Part shown: positions 10,707 to 22,779 of the stretch, piece by piece
Numbering within the stretch: position 1 is the stretch's first letter
Layout: every line of letters begins with the position of its first letter
Assembly (NCBI GenBank): GCA_009602735.1
Contig: WELA01009900.1
Span: 148,682-212,681 of the forward strand
Reading direction: 5' to 3'
From: Mesotaenium endlicherianum
Lineage: Eukaryota; Streptophyta; Zygnematophyceae; Zygnematales; Mesotaeniaceae
DNA length: 64,000 nt
The notes under the pieces: generated by a model
What the model was told of the DNA's origin: nothing
What the model saw: the letters and a program-made list of their open reading frames with translations, nothing else
The model's database searches: none
Position numbers and translations under genes: made by a program

Positions 10707-13700
10707 ATGGGTCCTGCTGAACTGGATTCACTATGCATGCCTGACAAACAGATAAAGGAGACCATCAGTAATATAGACGTCCAGAGAGTGCACACTCTGG
10801 ATGCTCTTGTTCCACCTGATGTCCAACATTTCTTTGCTACGTCAGGAGAACAATGCGAAAGTCAGGAAAAGACAGTCCCCCCTATCCTACTGCATTGCAT
10901 GATTGCAGGTAGGAAGGTGAGGGCATTTGTTGACGGAGGGGCGTCACATACTTTTATCCACAAGGACTTAGTTAAGCGGCTAAGGCTGCCTACTGTCACC
11001 CAAGGGAATAGAAAAATATTCCTTGGAGATGCCTCAAGTATCCCGGGAGGAGTTATAACCAAGCCTATTGAGGTCCAGTTAGGTTCTGGCATTGCAGTTC
11101 TAACTGAAACGCTTACATTTGAGGTACTCAACACTGGCTTTTATGATCTCGTGCTAGGCAGGTCCTGGCTTAATAGACATCAAGCTGAAGTGTGTTGGAG
11201 CAGAGGTACAGTTAAAGTGAGAGGAGCCAGTGATGGGCAGACTGACTTGGCACCCACCAGTGCTCTTCCTCTTGTCCTGTGTGGATGGCAAATGAAGGAA
11301 AAGAAGAGGCTTCCAGAAGGATGCAAGTTGCTGAATGCAATGGAGTTCGTCAAAAGCTGGAACCAGAAGGAAGACAGAATGTTCTGTCTGCTGCTAAGAG
11401 AGGTACCTCCTCAACCTGAAGAAGTGGTTGAGAAAAAGGTACACCCTCCGGAACACCCTACTGCTGCAAACATTGTTGCTCAGTACACGGATGTGTTTAA
11501 TATGCCTCCAGGACTACCCCCTAAGCGGGAAGTAGATCATAGGATTGATTTATTACCTGGTAGCCAGCCACCCTGGCAACGCACGTATGGCTTGTCTTAT
11601 TTGGAGAGTGAGGAGTTGAAAACACAGATTGCAGAGCTGGAGGAAAATGGTTACATTTCTCCCAGTAAATCACCGTACGGCGCACCTATCCTATTTGTTA
11701 AGAAAAAGGATGGCAGTATGCGGATGTGTGTGGATTACAGAGCCCTGAACAGAATTACAGTAAAGAACAAGTATGCTTTACCCAGAATCGAGGACTTGCT
11801 TGATACCCTGTCTGGCGCTAAGGTGTTCAGTAAGATAGATCTCAAGAGTGGTTATCATCAAATCAGAATTGCTGAGGGGGATGAACACAAGACTGCTTTC
11901 CGCACACGTTATGGACACTATGAGTTCAACGTGATGCCATTTGGACTGACTAATGCTCCTGCTACCTTTATGGGTGCTATGAATGACATTTTCAGACCTT
12001 ATTTGGATAAGTTTGTGCAAGTTTTCCTGGATGATATTTTAATTTTCTCTAAAGATGAAGCTCAGCACACTGAACACTTAAAGAAAGTGCTGGACACTCT
12101 GCGGAAAAATCACTTGTATGCTAAAATGAGCAAGTGTGATTTCTTTAAGGAAAGTATTGAATTCTTAGGCCACGTTGTCAGTAAAGAGGGCATCAGTGTG
12201 GATCCTAAGAAAGTCCAGACCATAAGGGACTGGCCAGTACCACAGTCTGTCTCTGAAGTTAGATCCTTCCTCGGGTTGGCTAACTACTATAGGAGATTTA
12301 TTGAGAATTATTCCACAAAGGCCAGTAAACTGACTGACCTTACTAAGAAAGACATCGGGTATGTGTGGGGGGAAGAGCAGCAGGCTGCCTTCCAGACCCT
12401 TAAAGATGCCCTTTGTTCTGCCCCAGTGCTAGCCGTGTATGACCCCAGCAAACCGGTGCAGGTGGTTACTGATGCCTCTGACTTTGCCATGGGTGCTATT
12501 TTGTTGCAGCCTGCTGACAAAACCACAAAGGATGGTAAGGTACGGCAGGAGTGGCATCCTGTGTTGTATGAGTCTATGAAATTTAATCCAGCAGAGATTA
12601 ATTACTCAGTCCATGATAAGGAGCTGCTAGCTATCATCCATGTGCTGAAACAGTGGAGAGCATACTAACATGGTAAAGCCTTTAAGGTGATTACAGATCA
12701 TCTAGCGCTGACCCACTTTCAGAAGAAGTCCAAGCTGTCGAGGAGGGAGAACCGCTGGAGCCAGATGCTGGAGCAGTTCCAAGTCCAGATCGACTACAAA
12801 CCGGGGGAAGTTGAATCCTGCTGATGCACTATCTAGAAGACTTGACTTGCAAGAAAGGAACTTTAGTCAGCATGCTGTAGATAAAGTCCTGTGTGCACTC
12901 ACTTCACTAAAGGTGAAAAAGTCCTTCCTTGAACAACTTAGGAAAGCCTACCTTATTGACCCAACATTTGAGCCCAGCCCCACAACTGGTGTGTGTCGTG
13001 CTACTGCACTCGGGTATAAGCTTAAGGGAGGGGTCTGGGTGGCTGAAACCACTTCAGGGAGGCTGAAGCTGGTCATTCCTAATAACCTTGAAATAAGGTC
13101 TTTCTTACTGAGTCAAGCGGATGACAGTCTCCTGGGTGGACATTTAGGGCAGGCCAAAACTGTTGGCAAACTGGCAAAACATTATCATTGGGAGGGGTTA
13201 CCCCGGGAGGTCTTGAAATATGTCAAGTCCTGTGACCAGTGTCAGAGAAATAAGTCTCGGCACACACCACCCGGAGGCCTCTTGCAACCACTGCCCATCC
13301 CAGCTGGACGCTGGGAAACTATATCCATGGACTGGGTGGTCTCACTACCAAGAACTGCCAATGGGCATGATTCCATACTGGTAGTCGTGGATAAACTGAC
13401 AAAAATGGTCATTTTTATCCCCACAATTGTCAAAGTGACTGCACTCGAAACAGCGAGACAGTTCTACAACCATGTAGTATGCCAACATGGGCTCCCTTCT
13501 AATATCATCTGAGACAGAGACTCGAAATTCACCTCTAAATTCTGGAGAGCTTTAATGGGGTTAATGGGAGTCAAACAGATGCTCAGCACAGCAAACCACC
13601 CTCAGACTGATGGGCAGACTGAAAGAAGTAACCGAGCTCTGCAGGAGGTGCTGAGAGCATATATTAACCAAAAACAAGATAATTGGGATGACCTGTTGCC

Positions 13701-14462
13701 TCAAATTCAGTTTGCGGTCAACAGTGCGGTGCACGCGTCAACGGGCAANTTGCGGTCAACAGTGCGGTGCACACGTCAACGGGCAAGACTCCTTTCGAAC
13801 TCAGCCTGGGTAGAGTTCCTAAGTCTCCTTTAGATGTACTGGGGGAGTCTTTAACTTGCCCTGAAGGGATTGACAACCCGGTCTCCCTCCAGTTAACTCA
13901 GGAGTTTGCTGACACCCTGTCAGAATTCCAACGAAACCTTCACAAGGCCCAAGAAAACCAACAAAAATACGCTAATCAACACCGTCGGGAACCGACATTT
14001 TCCAAGGGGGACTTAGTCAATCTGCATTCTCAGCACCTGTACCTTCCTGGTGTGGTTAAGATTAAGCTTGGCCCTGTCTGGGTCGGTCCATATTCAGTAG
14101 TGCGTCGTATCGGTCAGAATGCTTACAAACTGAACATGTCAGCTGAATACAAGGGTCACCCGGTCTTTAATGTCTCCTTCCTGGAACCATACATCAAAGG
14201 TGATACACTGTTCACAGGTCGGTTACCGGTCCAACCGGGACCGCTCCCCGCTGTCCGGGACGGCGACCCTGAGGAATATGAGGTCGATGAGATTTTAGAC
14301 GCTCGCTCGGTCCGTCGATCGTCTAAATATGTCATGAAGTATCTCATCCGATGGAAGGGTTACGATGCCTCTGGGGATACTTGGGAATTTAAAGATAAGC
14401 TGACCAATGCCAAAGGGGCGTTGAAACGGTTCCACCTTCGGGCGGCTGGAGCACCTCCCTAA
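10707..14462 (+). pseudogene. pol: Pol, interrupted by stops, a frameshift and a duplication (A3)
   Basis: Same domain order as A2 Pol and very similar, including protease DGGA and RT FLDD. Breaks seen: a TAA at 12666-12668 in RNase H (A2 has TTA after RAY); an extra G near 12803-12807 that shifts frame before the LNPADAL segment; a TGA at 13510-13512 in the integrase core (TCA in A2), destroying the segment holding the second catalytic Asp; a roughly 39-bp duplication containing an N near 13749 in the integrase. The C-terminal GPY module and chromodomain remain open (13767-14462). Clearly a dead copy, apparently fairly young since most codons are unchanged. Confidence 0.88.
13707..13788 (+). 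repeat. Short direct duplication flanking an N (A3 pol)
   Basis: TTTGCGGTCAACAGTGCGGT and following bases occur twice in succession, separated by a single N at 13749. The intact copies have one unit. This looks like a contig join or gap-fill error rather than biology. Confidence 0.7.
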
Positions 14463-14489
14463 CTGTCATTTCAGTTCATACGGGAAGGT

Positions 14490-14584
14490 GACAGGCGACC
14501 CTGTCTCCATATAATTTGGAGGGGGATGCGACAGTTAGTGACAGTTGTGATAGGCAACCCACCTTTAAAATTAAGTTGGAGGGA
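14490..14584 (+). promoter_or_regulatory. Internal hairpin and two PPT-like tracts between pol and ORF3 (A3)
   Basis: The stem GACAGG/CCTGTC (14490-14505, 4-base loop) is followed by AATTTGGAGGGGGA (14513-14526) and, further on, AAGTTGGAGGGA (14573-14584). The layout matches 28104-28139, although the surrounding sequence has diverged strongly, so hairpin and purine tract appear to be kept. Confidence 0.6.
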
Positions 14585-14673
14585 GTGGTATTCTCTGATC
14601 ACCATAGTACACACTCAACCTGCGTTCACACTCACTTGCTCTCCAACGCAATTGTGTTTTATGATTGAGTAGG

Positions 14674-16335
14674 ATGACTCAAAAGTCGGAACTCAAGAGG
14701 AAGAGAAGGGCGGAAGAGGCACATGCAGAATACTTGCAATTCCGTGGAGACATCGAATTATCTTCCATCTCCGCTCGGGAATCACAACGACTCCAACAAC
14801 AGCGGGAGGCACAGAAGAAGAAGGAGGAGGAGGAACAGGCCAGACTGAGGCAGGAAGAAATGGACAGAATAGCTGCAGAGGAGGCCAAGAAAGCAGAGGA
14901 GGAGAGACAAGCTGAGGAGAAGCGGAAGCGGCAGGCTGAAGAAGAAGAACAGAGGAGAATCAGCAGCTACCGCTACACGGTGCTGGGCAAGGGCTTTGAT
15001 CTACTGGAGGAGGCCTTCAAGTATGCCCAGAGAAGCCGCAGTGAGTCGCAAAAGGAAATCCTCCAAAAGGAAGGGGAGACATCCGAAAACTTTGACAAGT
15101 ATATAGAGGTCGGCACAGGGCTCCTCCTCTACCACGATTACGCCAGGATGGTAGGATATACAATTGGAGAGGCCAAGGCAATGGCCCAGGTGAACGAAGC
15201 AGGAGCTGTCTCGATTCCTGGTATCTGGGGGGCAGATAGGGTCATCAGGATGATCCCCATGGACGCGGACAGCTTCAAGGACTCAACACCCCACAACAGG
15301 TTCAAGGCCATGTACAATGAGGTGGAGAGGAGGAGCTGGGAATTCTTGGCCAGAGAAACCAGTCAGCTGGACTTTGCAGGGCACTGGTACCCTTGTACTC
15401 TCAAAAAGACAGACGCTGCCTTCTTCCAAAAGCCCACTGATTGGCGGTGGATGACCATCAACATGAGGGACCAGCAGAATGACAGGGCGACGGATGAGGA
15501 TTTCCTGACAGACCTAAAGGGGAACATAGTATTGCCCCCTCACATTGCGGCTTGGGACCCGAGATTGGATGGAGTCAGAGACTGCATGAGCCAAGAGATG
15601 CAGGGGGACAGAAGCAGGGCCCGAGAGTCATTCTCCAAAGGGAAGCACGCTTATGCCAAATGGGCAAGTAAGCAAAGGGAAAAGGACCTCTATGTGGTCA
15701 GGACTCAGCAGCCCCCACCAGCACCCAAAAGGGGAAGGTCAGTAGGATATTCTTTTTCTCGGGAAGAGTTGGAGCAGCTGACAGAAGAGACCCCAGAAGT
15801 CTCATAGGAACCCGGGGACGGAGAGGAGGAGGAGTCAGAGGAAGACGAGGAGGAAGGCGAGGAGGAGGACACTAGCCCCGCCGTGACCCTGGCGCCTGCC
15901 ACATCCCCTATAAGGGAAAAGACGGGGTTGGCCATGCAGCAACTCGCTGAAGAGGAGAATATCACTTGGCTGGGGACTGCCAGAGGACAGACTCCATCTC
16001 CAGGCAAGGAGACCCAGTCAGACAGGGCAGACAAAAGGGCTGCTCGGGAGATAGCCAGAGGCCTGCCAGCATCTCCCGCGCAGAAAGGGCATGTACCCTT
16101 GGCTCATGTCATGCAACATCCTTCTGGCATGCCGGTGTACGTACCTGTCAGTTTGAGGGCTGCCCAGGAGAAGGCTGCCTCCCTCCAGACTGTGCAGGAG
16201 GAAATTGCCCACTTACTACGTTCTCCGCGGGGCCCTTACACGGAACCTCCCTCTCTGACTGGCTTCAGAAGACCCCAAGACAGGAGGATGTCTGGCTCCC
16301 CTGAGTATAGAGCCTCAGGGACATCTCCCTCCTAA
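14674..16335 (+). pseudogene. ORF3, diverged subfamily with one internal stop (A3)
   Basis: Homologue of the ORF3 at 1849-3525 and 28344-30020, starting at an ATG that also follows an AG-G splice-acceptor-like site. It keeps the Glu/Lys/Arg/Gln coiled coil, the YRYTV motif, MVGYT, YNEVERRSWEFLARE, QPTDWRWMT, LPPHIAAWDPRL and FSKGKHAYAKWA, then the acidic region and a C-terminal HVPLAHVMQHPSGMPVYV. By eye about half the residues differ from the A2 protein, whereas the neighbouring pol is nearly identical. A TAG at 15805-15807, before the acidic stretch, interrupts it. The same frame then stays open to 16335. Function unknown. Confidence 0.78.
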
Positions 16336-16385
16336 TGGCAGTAGGCTGGAGACAAAAGAGACAGCACGCTGTTATTAGTGTTAGT

Positions 16386-16420
16386 GTTGTCGGGGCGACA
16401 ACATGATAAGTTGGAGGGAT
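16386..16420 (+). promoter_or_regulatory. 3' hairpin and polypurine tract (A3)
   Basis: Perfect 7-bp stem GTTGTCG/CGACAAC with a GGG loop (16386-16402), then AAGTTGGAGGGAT up to the LTR at 16421. Confidence 0.75.
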
Positions 16421-17142
16421 TGTAATGAAGCAGTATATCGGTTGACATAATATTCATTTAAATATAATAGTTAATTAAGTTCAGCCTGCTGAAGTCTAGT
16501 TAATGATCAGCCTGCTGCACTTTATATTTAATATCAGTATAATGACTCGGCCCGAAGTAGCAGGCTGAGGTCACCTTAAGTCAGCTTGCTGACACATTCT
16601 TTGACAGCCAGCTGCCTTCCGTACTCGGTAGCAGCGAACTGCCTCGATATGCATCTAAGTGTGGTATGCTAGATGAATGGCCAGATGACATCCCTATGAT
16701 GGATGGCTATTCGGGATGATGGGAGATGGCGGTGGATTTGGTTAACCGAGGTCCTACCAACGTGGTTAACTCCCGGGTAGGCGGTGCCATCGCACTGACC
16801 GTTGAACAGTAAACTCATTCCATGTACATATGCTAGGCATTGCTCTCGAGTTCGGCATTCGGAAACGAGGCCAACTCTTTTGTACAGCTTACTGAGAGAG
16901 ATCTAAATCCAAGGCGAGAAGCCATTGATACGCACTGTCTTCTAACCTTGCTTATGTATGAGTTTACTGATTTGCATTATTGATGCTAGTTTACTCGCAT
17001 TTGACTGACGAGTATTATCCACTGCTAGTGTGTTGTCCCTTGCCGTTAAATCAGTTAACGGAAGTACCATAAAGATTACTTGCTGATATAAAGATCTTTA
17101 TTAATTGTTAAATCGCCCTATTTGGTAAGTCGATTCATTTCA
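16421..17142 (+). repeat. 3' LTR of A3
   Basis: A 722-bp LTR, TGTAATGAA...GATTCATTTCA. The first 150 or so bases (U3 start) are diverged from the other family-A LTRs. The remaining part is close to them. Directly after the CA, at 17143, minus-strand RNase H sequence of A4 begins, marking the insertion point. Confidence 0.87.
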
Positions 17143-19218
17143 CCCTCCTTGACAGCTTGGACTTCTTCTGAAAGTGAGTCAGCTAGATGATGAATAATCA
17201 TCTTAAAAGCTTTACCATGAAAGTATGCTCTCCACTGTTTGAGAACATGAATGATAGCCACAACTCCTTATCATGCACAAAATCATTGATCTCAGCTGGA
17301 TTGAACTTCATAGACTCAGAAAGCATAGGGTGCCACACCTGCTTTACCTTACCACTCTTTGTGGTTTTGTCAGCAGGCTGCAACAAAATAGCACCCATGG
17401 CAAAGTCAGAGGCATCAGTAACCACCTGCACCGGTTTGCTGGGGTCATACACGGCTAGCACTGGGGCAGAACAAAGGGCATCTTTAAGGGTCTGGAAGGC
17501 AGCCTGCTGCTCTCCCCCCCACACGCACCCTATGTCCTTTTTAGTAAGGTCAGTTAGTTTACTGGCTATAGTGGAATAATTCTCAATAAATCTCCTAAAG
17601 TAGTTAGCCAACCCGATGAAGGATCTAACTTCCGAGACAGACTGTGGTACTGGCCAATTCCTTATGATCTGGACTTTCTTATGATCCACACTGATGCCTT
17701 GACTGACAACGTGTCCTAAGACTTCAATTCTCTCCCTAAAGAAATCACACTTGCTCATTTTAGCATCCAACTGATTTTTGTTTTGAGTGTCCATTACTGT
17801 CTGCAAGTGTTCAGCGTGCTCAGCTTCATTGTTAGAGAATATCAATATATCACTCAAGAAGATTTGCACAAATTTATCCAAGTAAGGTCTAAAAATGTCA
17901 TTCATAGCACCCATGAAGGTAGCAGGAGCATTAGTCAAACCAAAAGGCATCACGTTGAACTCATAATATCCATAACGTGTGTGGAAAGCAGTCTGTTCAT
18001 CTCCTTCAGCAATTTTGATTTGGTGATATCCACTCTCGAGATCTATCTTACTGAACACTTTAGCACCATACAGTGTATCAAGCAACTCCTCAATTTTGGG
18101 TAAAGCATACTTGTTCTTTACTATGATTCTGTTCAGAGCCCTGTAATCCACACACATTCGGATGCTGCCATCTTTTTTCTTAACAAATAAGATGGGTGAG
18201 CCAGAAGGTGATTTACTGGGTGAAATATATCCATTCTCCTCCAACTCTGCAATCTGTGTTTTCTTTTCACTCTCCACATAAAACAAGCCATAGTGCGTTG
18301 CCAAGGTGGCTGACTCCCAAGTAGCAGATCAATCTTATGATCCACCTCCCACTTAGGAGGCAATCTTGGGGGCATGTTAAAAACATCAGCATACTGAGCA
18401 ACAATTTTTGCATCAGTAGGGTGCTCCGGAGGGCTCACCTTTTTCTCAACCACTTCTTCAGGTTGAAGAAGTGCCTCTTTGAGTAATTTACAGAACATTC
18501 TGTCTTCTTTGTGGTTCCAGCTTTGGATGAACTCCATTGCATTCAGCAACTTGCATCCTCCTGGCTGCCTTTTCTTTTCCTTCATTTGCCATGTATACAG
18601 GACAAGAGGGAGAGCGTTGGTGGGTGCCAAGTTTGTCTGCCCATCACTGGCTTCTTTAATTGAACCTCTGCTCCAACACACTTCAGCTTGATGTCTATTT
18701 AGCCCGGACCTTCCTAGCACGAGATCATAAAAGCTAGGGTTGAGTACCTCAAATGTAAGCGCTTCACTTAGAAGTGCAATGCAAGAACCTCACTGGACCT
18801 CAATAGGCTTGGTTATAACTCCTCCCGGGATACTTGAGGCATCTCCAAGAAATATTTTTCCTTGGGTGACAGTAGGCAGTCTTAGCCGCTTAACTAAGTC
18901 GTTATGGATAAAAACATGTGACGTTCCTCCGTCAACAAATGCCCTCACCTTCCCACCTGCAATCATACAATACAATAGATTAAGGGGAATTGACTTTTCC
19001 TGACTGTCGCATTGTTCTCCTAACTTAGAAAAAAAATGTTGGGGATCAGGTGGAACAAGACCATCCAAAGTGTGTACTCTTTGGAGATCTATATTGCTGA
19101 TAGTCTCCTTTATCTGATTGTCAGGCATGCTTAGTGAATCCAGTTCAGCAGGACCCATAATACCTGCTACGAGGGTAGCTAGCGGCGACTCACTATCTTT
19201 AACATGATGCATCCTCAT
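17143..19218 (-). pseudogene. pol: Family-A element A4: protease, RT and part of RNase H, decayed
   Basis: Minus-strand pol relic, more diverged than A2/A3/A5. Read from 19218 down it has the protease (DGGTSH), the linker, RT and the start of RNase H ([12 protein letters not shown]), broken into at least three frames (19218-18790, 18720-18133, 18304-17198). The RT active-site motif reads FLSD instead of FLDD, losing the first catalytic Asp. It is cut on the left by A3 (17142/17143) and on the right at about 19218, where the LTR of element B begins. No gag is left. Confidence 0.85.
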
Positions 19219-19962
19219 TGAAAGTGGCAGAGTGCCCTAGTGGAAGCATAATGACTCACGAGGAAAAGAACTAGTTGCAACCATACTAAAGAGTGCAGCG
19301 GCATGTCACTAAGAAAGCTTAGGAAAATTACTCAATATTTTGAGTTGCAAGAAACTGCTCACAAATGATGCAGAATGGAAGACCTTGTCATTACAAACTC
19401 GTAGAAATTTACAAAAGTAAAAATTGATAAGAAATGAAGAACTTATGCCTATTTATAGTTTTCTGCCTAAGTGCTCCTCTCTAGGAGGAAGCTACGGAAT
19501 TTTCAAAGTGTTTGTTAAATCGTCCCTTACATAATATTTGTGAGTAGGCCAAATCAGTCTCATCTGACGCGTCGGGCCGAATTGACGTTCACATACATGC
19601 ATCAGCATGACTAGAATATCCTATCTTAGACGCGCTAGGCTAAACCGAAACTTCTAGGTGAATCGACCTAGTCGGCACTACGCGTCAGCCAAACTTACGT
19701 GAAGGTTCAAGTTCACTCTAACGGGCCAGATCGCTCGACGCTGTCGGTCAATCCGACAGTCGCGCTCACCGCGAATTAAGAACAGTCGTCAACCGGCCTC
19801 AAAACTAATTAAGCTTCAGAAATTCATAACTCTCTCAATACTTGACCAAAATCGATGAACTTTATATCAAAATGACCAAACAAATAAACTCTACACTACT
19901 ATGCAATCAAAAAATACTTTTAAGGAACTAAAAAACGCACTTTATAAACCTATGACCTTACA
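19219..19962 (-). repeat. Probable 3' LTR of element B
   Basis: On minus this begins TGTAAGGTCATAG directly behind the purine-rich GAGGAGGGGGG that ends the B coding region, and ends CTGCCACTTTCA where homology to A4 starts. TG...CA ends and about 744 bp fit an LTR. No second copy is in the window, so the ends are inferred. The end could be 19965 if the LTR starts TGATG. Confidence 0.55.
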
Positions 19963-20690
19963 TCACCCCCCTCCTCAAGATGCAACGTCCTCGACGCATT
20001 CTGCAAATAACGTCTCAACTTACTCTTACAATGAGTCAAGTTGGCCTCCGGCTCCCAAGTGTTGTCGTCCGCATGATAGCCTTTCCACTTGACCAGATAC
20101 TCTTGAACAAGTCGTTGACCTCGCTTGACTCCTCGATCGCCGACAATCGCCTCCACTTCATACTCCAATACATCATCAATCTCGACCGGTGGTGGCGGTG
20201 TAGGTAGTCGTCCTGGATGTCCTTCATTTGGGTCAACGTATGGATGCAAACAATTGATATGGAACACATCATGGATACGCCAGCCTGAAGGAAGTTCCAA
20301 CTTGTAGGTGACTGGATTAACCTGTTTGAGCACCACAATGGGACCTGTAGTCCGTGCCCGCAGATTCCGTTTGCCCGTGAAAGGTAGATTCTCTGTTGAC
20401 AAGAGTACTTTGTCACCCACATGGAATGTCACTTCCCTCCTGTGCTTGTTAGCATGCTTAACCTGCTCTTCCTGTGCCTTTCGAATGCACGTCTTTGCCA
20501 TATCCCATGTGTCAGCCATCTGCTCCATAAAAGCTTGTGTAGTAGGAACCTGAGTTTCCTTGGCCTTCTCCAACAAGATGTTCCCTGGGTGATATACTTC
20601 TCTTCCATAAACCATAGCGAATGGTGAGTACTTGGTCAATCTCTGCATGCTGTTATTGTAGGCAAACTCCAATCCTGGCAGCTTCCTGTC
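19950..20690 (-). pseudogene. pol: Integrase C-terminal part and chromodomain of element B
   Basis: Minus frame beginning RKLPGLEFAYNNS, just after the solo LTR, and continuing through the integrase tail (GPIVVLKQVNPVTYKLELP, a GPY-like module) to a good chromodomain (LEYEVEAIVGDRG and YLVKWKGYHADDNTWEP). The stop at 19950 lies a few codons into the LTR, so coding sequence overlaps the PPT. No internal stop is seen in this piece. It is disconnected from the rest of Pol by insertions. Confidence 0.82.
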
Positions 20691-21950
20691 CGAAATGAAT
20701 CTTGCTTATTCAAGATTAATATATTTCATTTAAATATACAAGATCAGAGATAGGTGGAAGCGTGTGAAATCAGGGAGCGATCTTCGCCCTTATAATGAAC
20801 TCCGTTTACTCATCTTGACCCTTGACTCACTTATCGTAGTGTGCCATAGTTGCACGCGAATACAAGGCACAAGAAAGAGGCGAGCTTGAGGACTAGAGCT
20901 TCTCCTTTAGAAACTCATGACCTCTTGCCTACCAGGCATACAAGCATGTGTGAGCACATACACAACATCAGGGGACTGAATAGCAAAGGCGCTCTCATTC
21001 AGATGACCATAAAGTAGCTCAAACACATCCCACTGACTTAGGTGCAAAAACCATGAAATCTGTCCGCTGTGTGACCCCAAAATGTCAGACGTCATAACTT
21101 TGTTAATAATGCTCCAAATTGAGCAAACTTCACGGCAACGGATGCATCTTGACGAGACCTTCCGGAAAATCCTAGTTCGCTCCATTTGGAGCGCAAACGA
21201 AGTAGCCATGTCAATTTTCGTGAAGGCTGGTCATTAGAACGAACCCAAAAAGTGCACACATCACTTGCAAGTAGAAATCCGACTGTAAAGCCTATTGTCC
21301 AGAATGAAGGACCACGAGATCCCAGCCTGCTATGTACCTAGAGACCACCTGGTTGACCACGGCGCAAGGTGCGCCGTTTCGTGGGAAACCCGTTAAGTTG
21401 GGACCCACGGATCTAGGTATAACAACCATATTAAGTGGTCGGTTGACTGAAGTCCTAATTGTTCAGTTGAATGACGACGGCTCCGCCTACCCAGGAGTCA
21501 ACCACACTGGTAGGACATTGGTTTACAAAATCTCAGTCGACCTCCCGACTTTCAGTGCACTATGGTCACATGTGCCAATCTACAAATAACAATCTAAATG
21601 AATATGTCTATCCTCAGCGTACTGACGCCGAGTACATTGACAAATATCAAGCGAGCTTACTATATGTCAAACTACTGGTATTATATCCTATATATAACTG
21701 ATATATAAATCTCAGCAAACTACACTGTGATACAAAAGTCATCCTGTTGACCTTTTCAACAAAGTCATCAAACTGCACTATGGTACAAAAGTCATCCTGC
21801 TGACCTTTTTGACAAAGTAAGTAAACTCGCATTACATCGACATACATTCATTTAGATGAACTCGCACATGTGAGTATATAGACATAATACTTATTTGAAG
21901 TTTTATTTAAATATGCATTAATTAAATAAATAACAAACCGATTCATTACA
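20691..21950 (-). repeat. Solo LTR (1.26 kb) inserted in B integrase
   Basis: On minus: TGTAATGAATCGG...GATTCATTTCG, with the same terminal words as family-A LTRs but 1260 bp long and diverged inside. It still shares the segment around GGGTAGGCGG. It splits B integrase exactly between codons for KWD and RKLPG. Flanks are GACAA and GACAG on minus, a 4-of-5 target duplication (or GGACA exactly if one base at each end is moved). No internal element sequence remains, so it is an LTR-LTR recombination scar. Two direct repeats of about 53 bp lie at 21722-21826. Confidence 0.75.
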
Positions 21951-22033
21951 TTGTCCCACTTTGAAGGGTCTTTCATAGTGAAACTCCTAAGCATCTCTTG
22001 CAGAGTTCTGTTGAGCCTCTCACTCTGCCTGTC
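21951..22033 (-). pseudogene. pol: Integrase fragment of element B
   Basis: An 83-bp piece that reads on minus DRQSERLNRTLQEMLRSFTMKDPSKW, the integrase segment after the HPQTDG motif including the catalytic Glu. It is bounded by A5 at 22034 and the solo LTR at 21950. It links in frame to the piece at 19950-20690 if the solo LTR is ignored. Confidence 0.75.
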
Positions 22034-22778
22034 TGTAATGAATCAGTATATTAGTAGATATAATATTCATTTAAATATAATAGTTAACTCTGTTCAGCCT
22101 GCTGAACTTTAGTTAGTAGTCAGTCTGCTGAACTGTAGTTAATAATCAGTCTGCTGGACTTTACATAATTATCAGTTTAATGACTCGGCCAAAAGCAGCA
22201 GGCTGAAGTCAACTTAAGTCAGCTTGCTGACACATTCTTTGACAGCCAGCTGACTTCCGTGCTCGGTAGCAGCGAACTGCCTTGATATGCATTTAAATAC
22301 CACCTGCTAGATGAATGGCCAGATGACATCCCCATGATGGATGGCTATTCGGGATGATGGGAGATGGCGGTGGATTTGGTTAACCGAGGTCCTACCAACG
22401 TGGTTAACTCCCGGGTAGGCGGTGCCATCGCACTGACCGTTGAACAGTAAACTCATTCCATGTACATATGCTAGGCATTGCTCTCGAGTTCGGCATTCGG
22501 AAACGAGGCCAACTCTCTTGTACAGCTTACTGAGAGAGATCTGAATCCAAGGCGAGAAGCCATTGATACGCACTGTCTTCTAACCTTGCTTATGTATGAG
22601 TTTACTGATTTGCATCATTGATGCTAGTTTACTCGCATTTGACTTACGAGTATTATTCCCTGCTAGTGTATTGTCCTTTGCCGTTTAACTAGTTAACGGA
22701 AATACCATAAAGATTACTTGCTGATATAAAGATCTTTATTAATTGTTAATCGCCTATTTGGTAAGTCGATTCATTTCA
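22034..22778 (+). repeat. 5' LTR of A5
   Basis: A 745-bp LTR with TGTAATG...TTTCA ends. It is the same length as 30134-30878, but the two differ by many substitutions, mostly in U3. The five bases before it (CTGTC) do not match those after the 3' LTR (GAATG). Confidence 0.9.
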
Positions 22779-22779
22779 G

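Larger units (their letters stand above)
9811..17142 (+). mobile_element. Family-A element A3, 5'-truncated in the window and decayed
   Basis: Plus-strand element lacking its own 5' LTR and the first half of gag in this window because the A1-A2 tandem interrupts it at 9810/9811. It carries gag remnants with an internal 306-bp duplication, pol with several inactivating changes, a diverged ORF3 with one stop, PPT and a 3' LTR (16421-17142). Its right flank is RNase H sequence of A4 in opposite orientation, so A3 had inserted into A4. Pol is very close to A2 and A5, but everything from just after the pol stop to the start of U3 is much more diverged. Confidence 0.85.
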
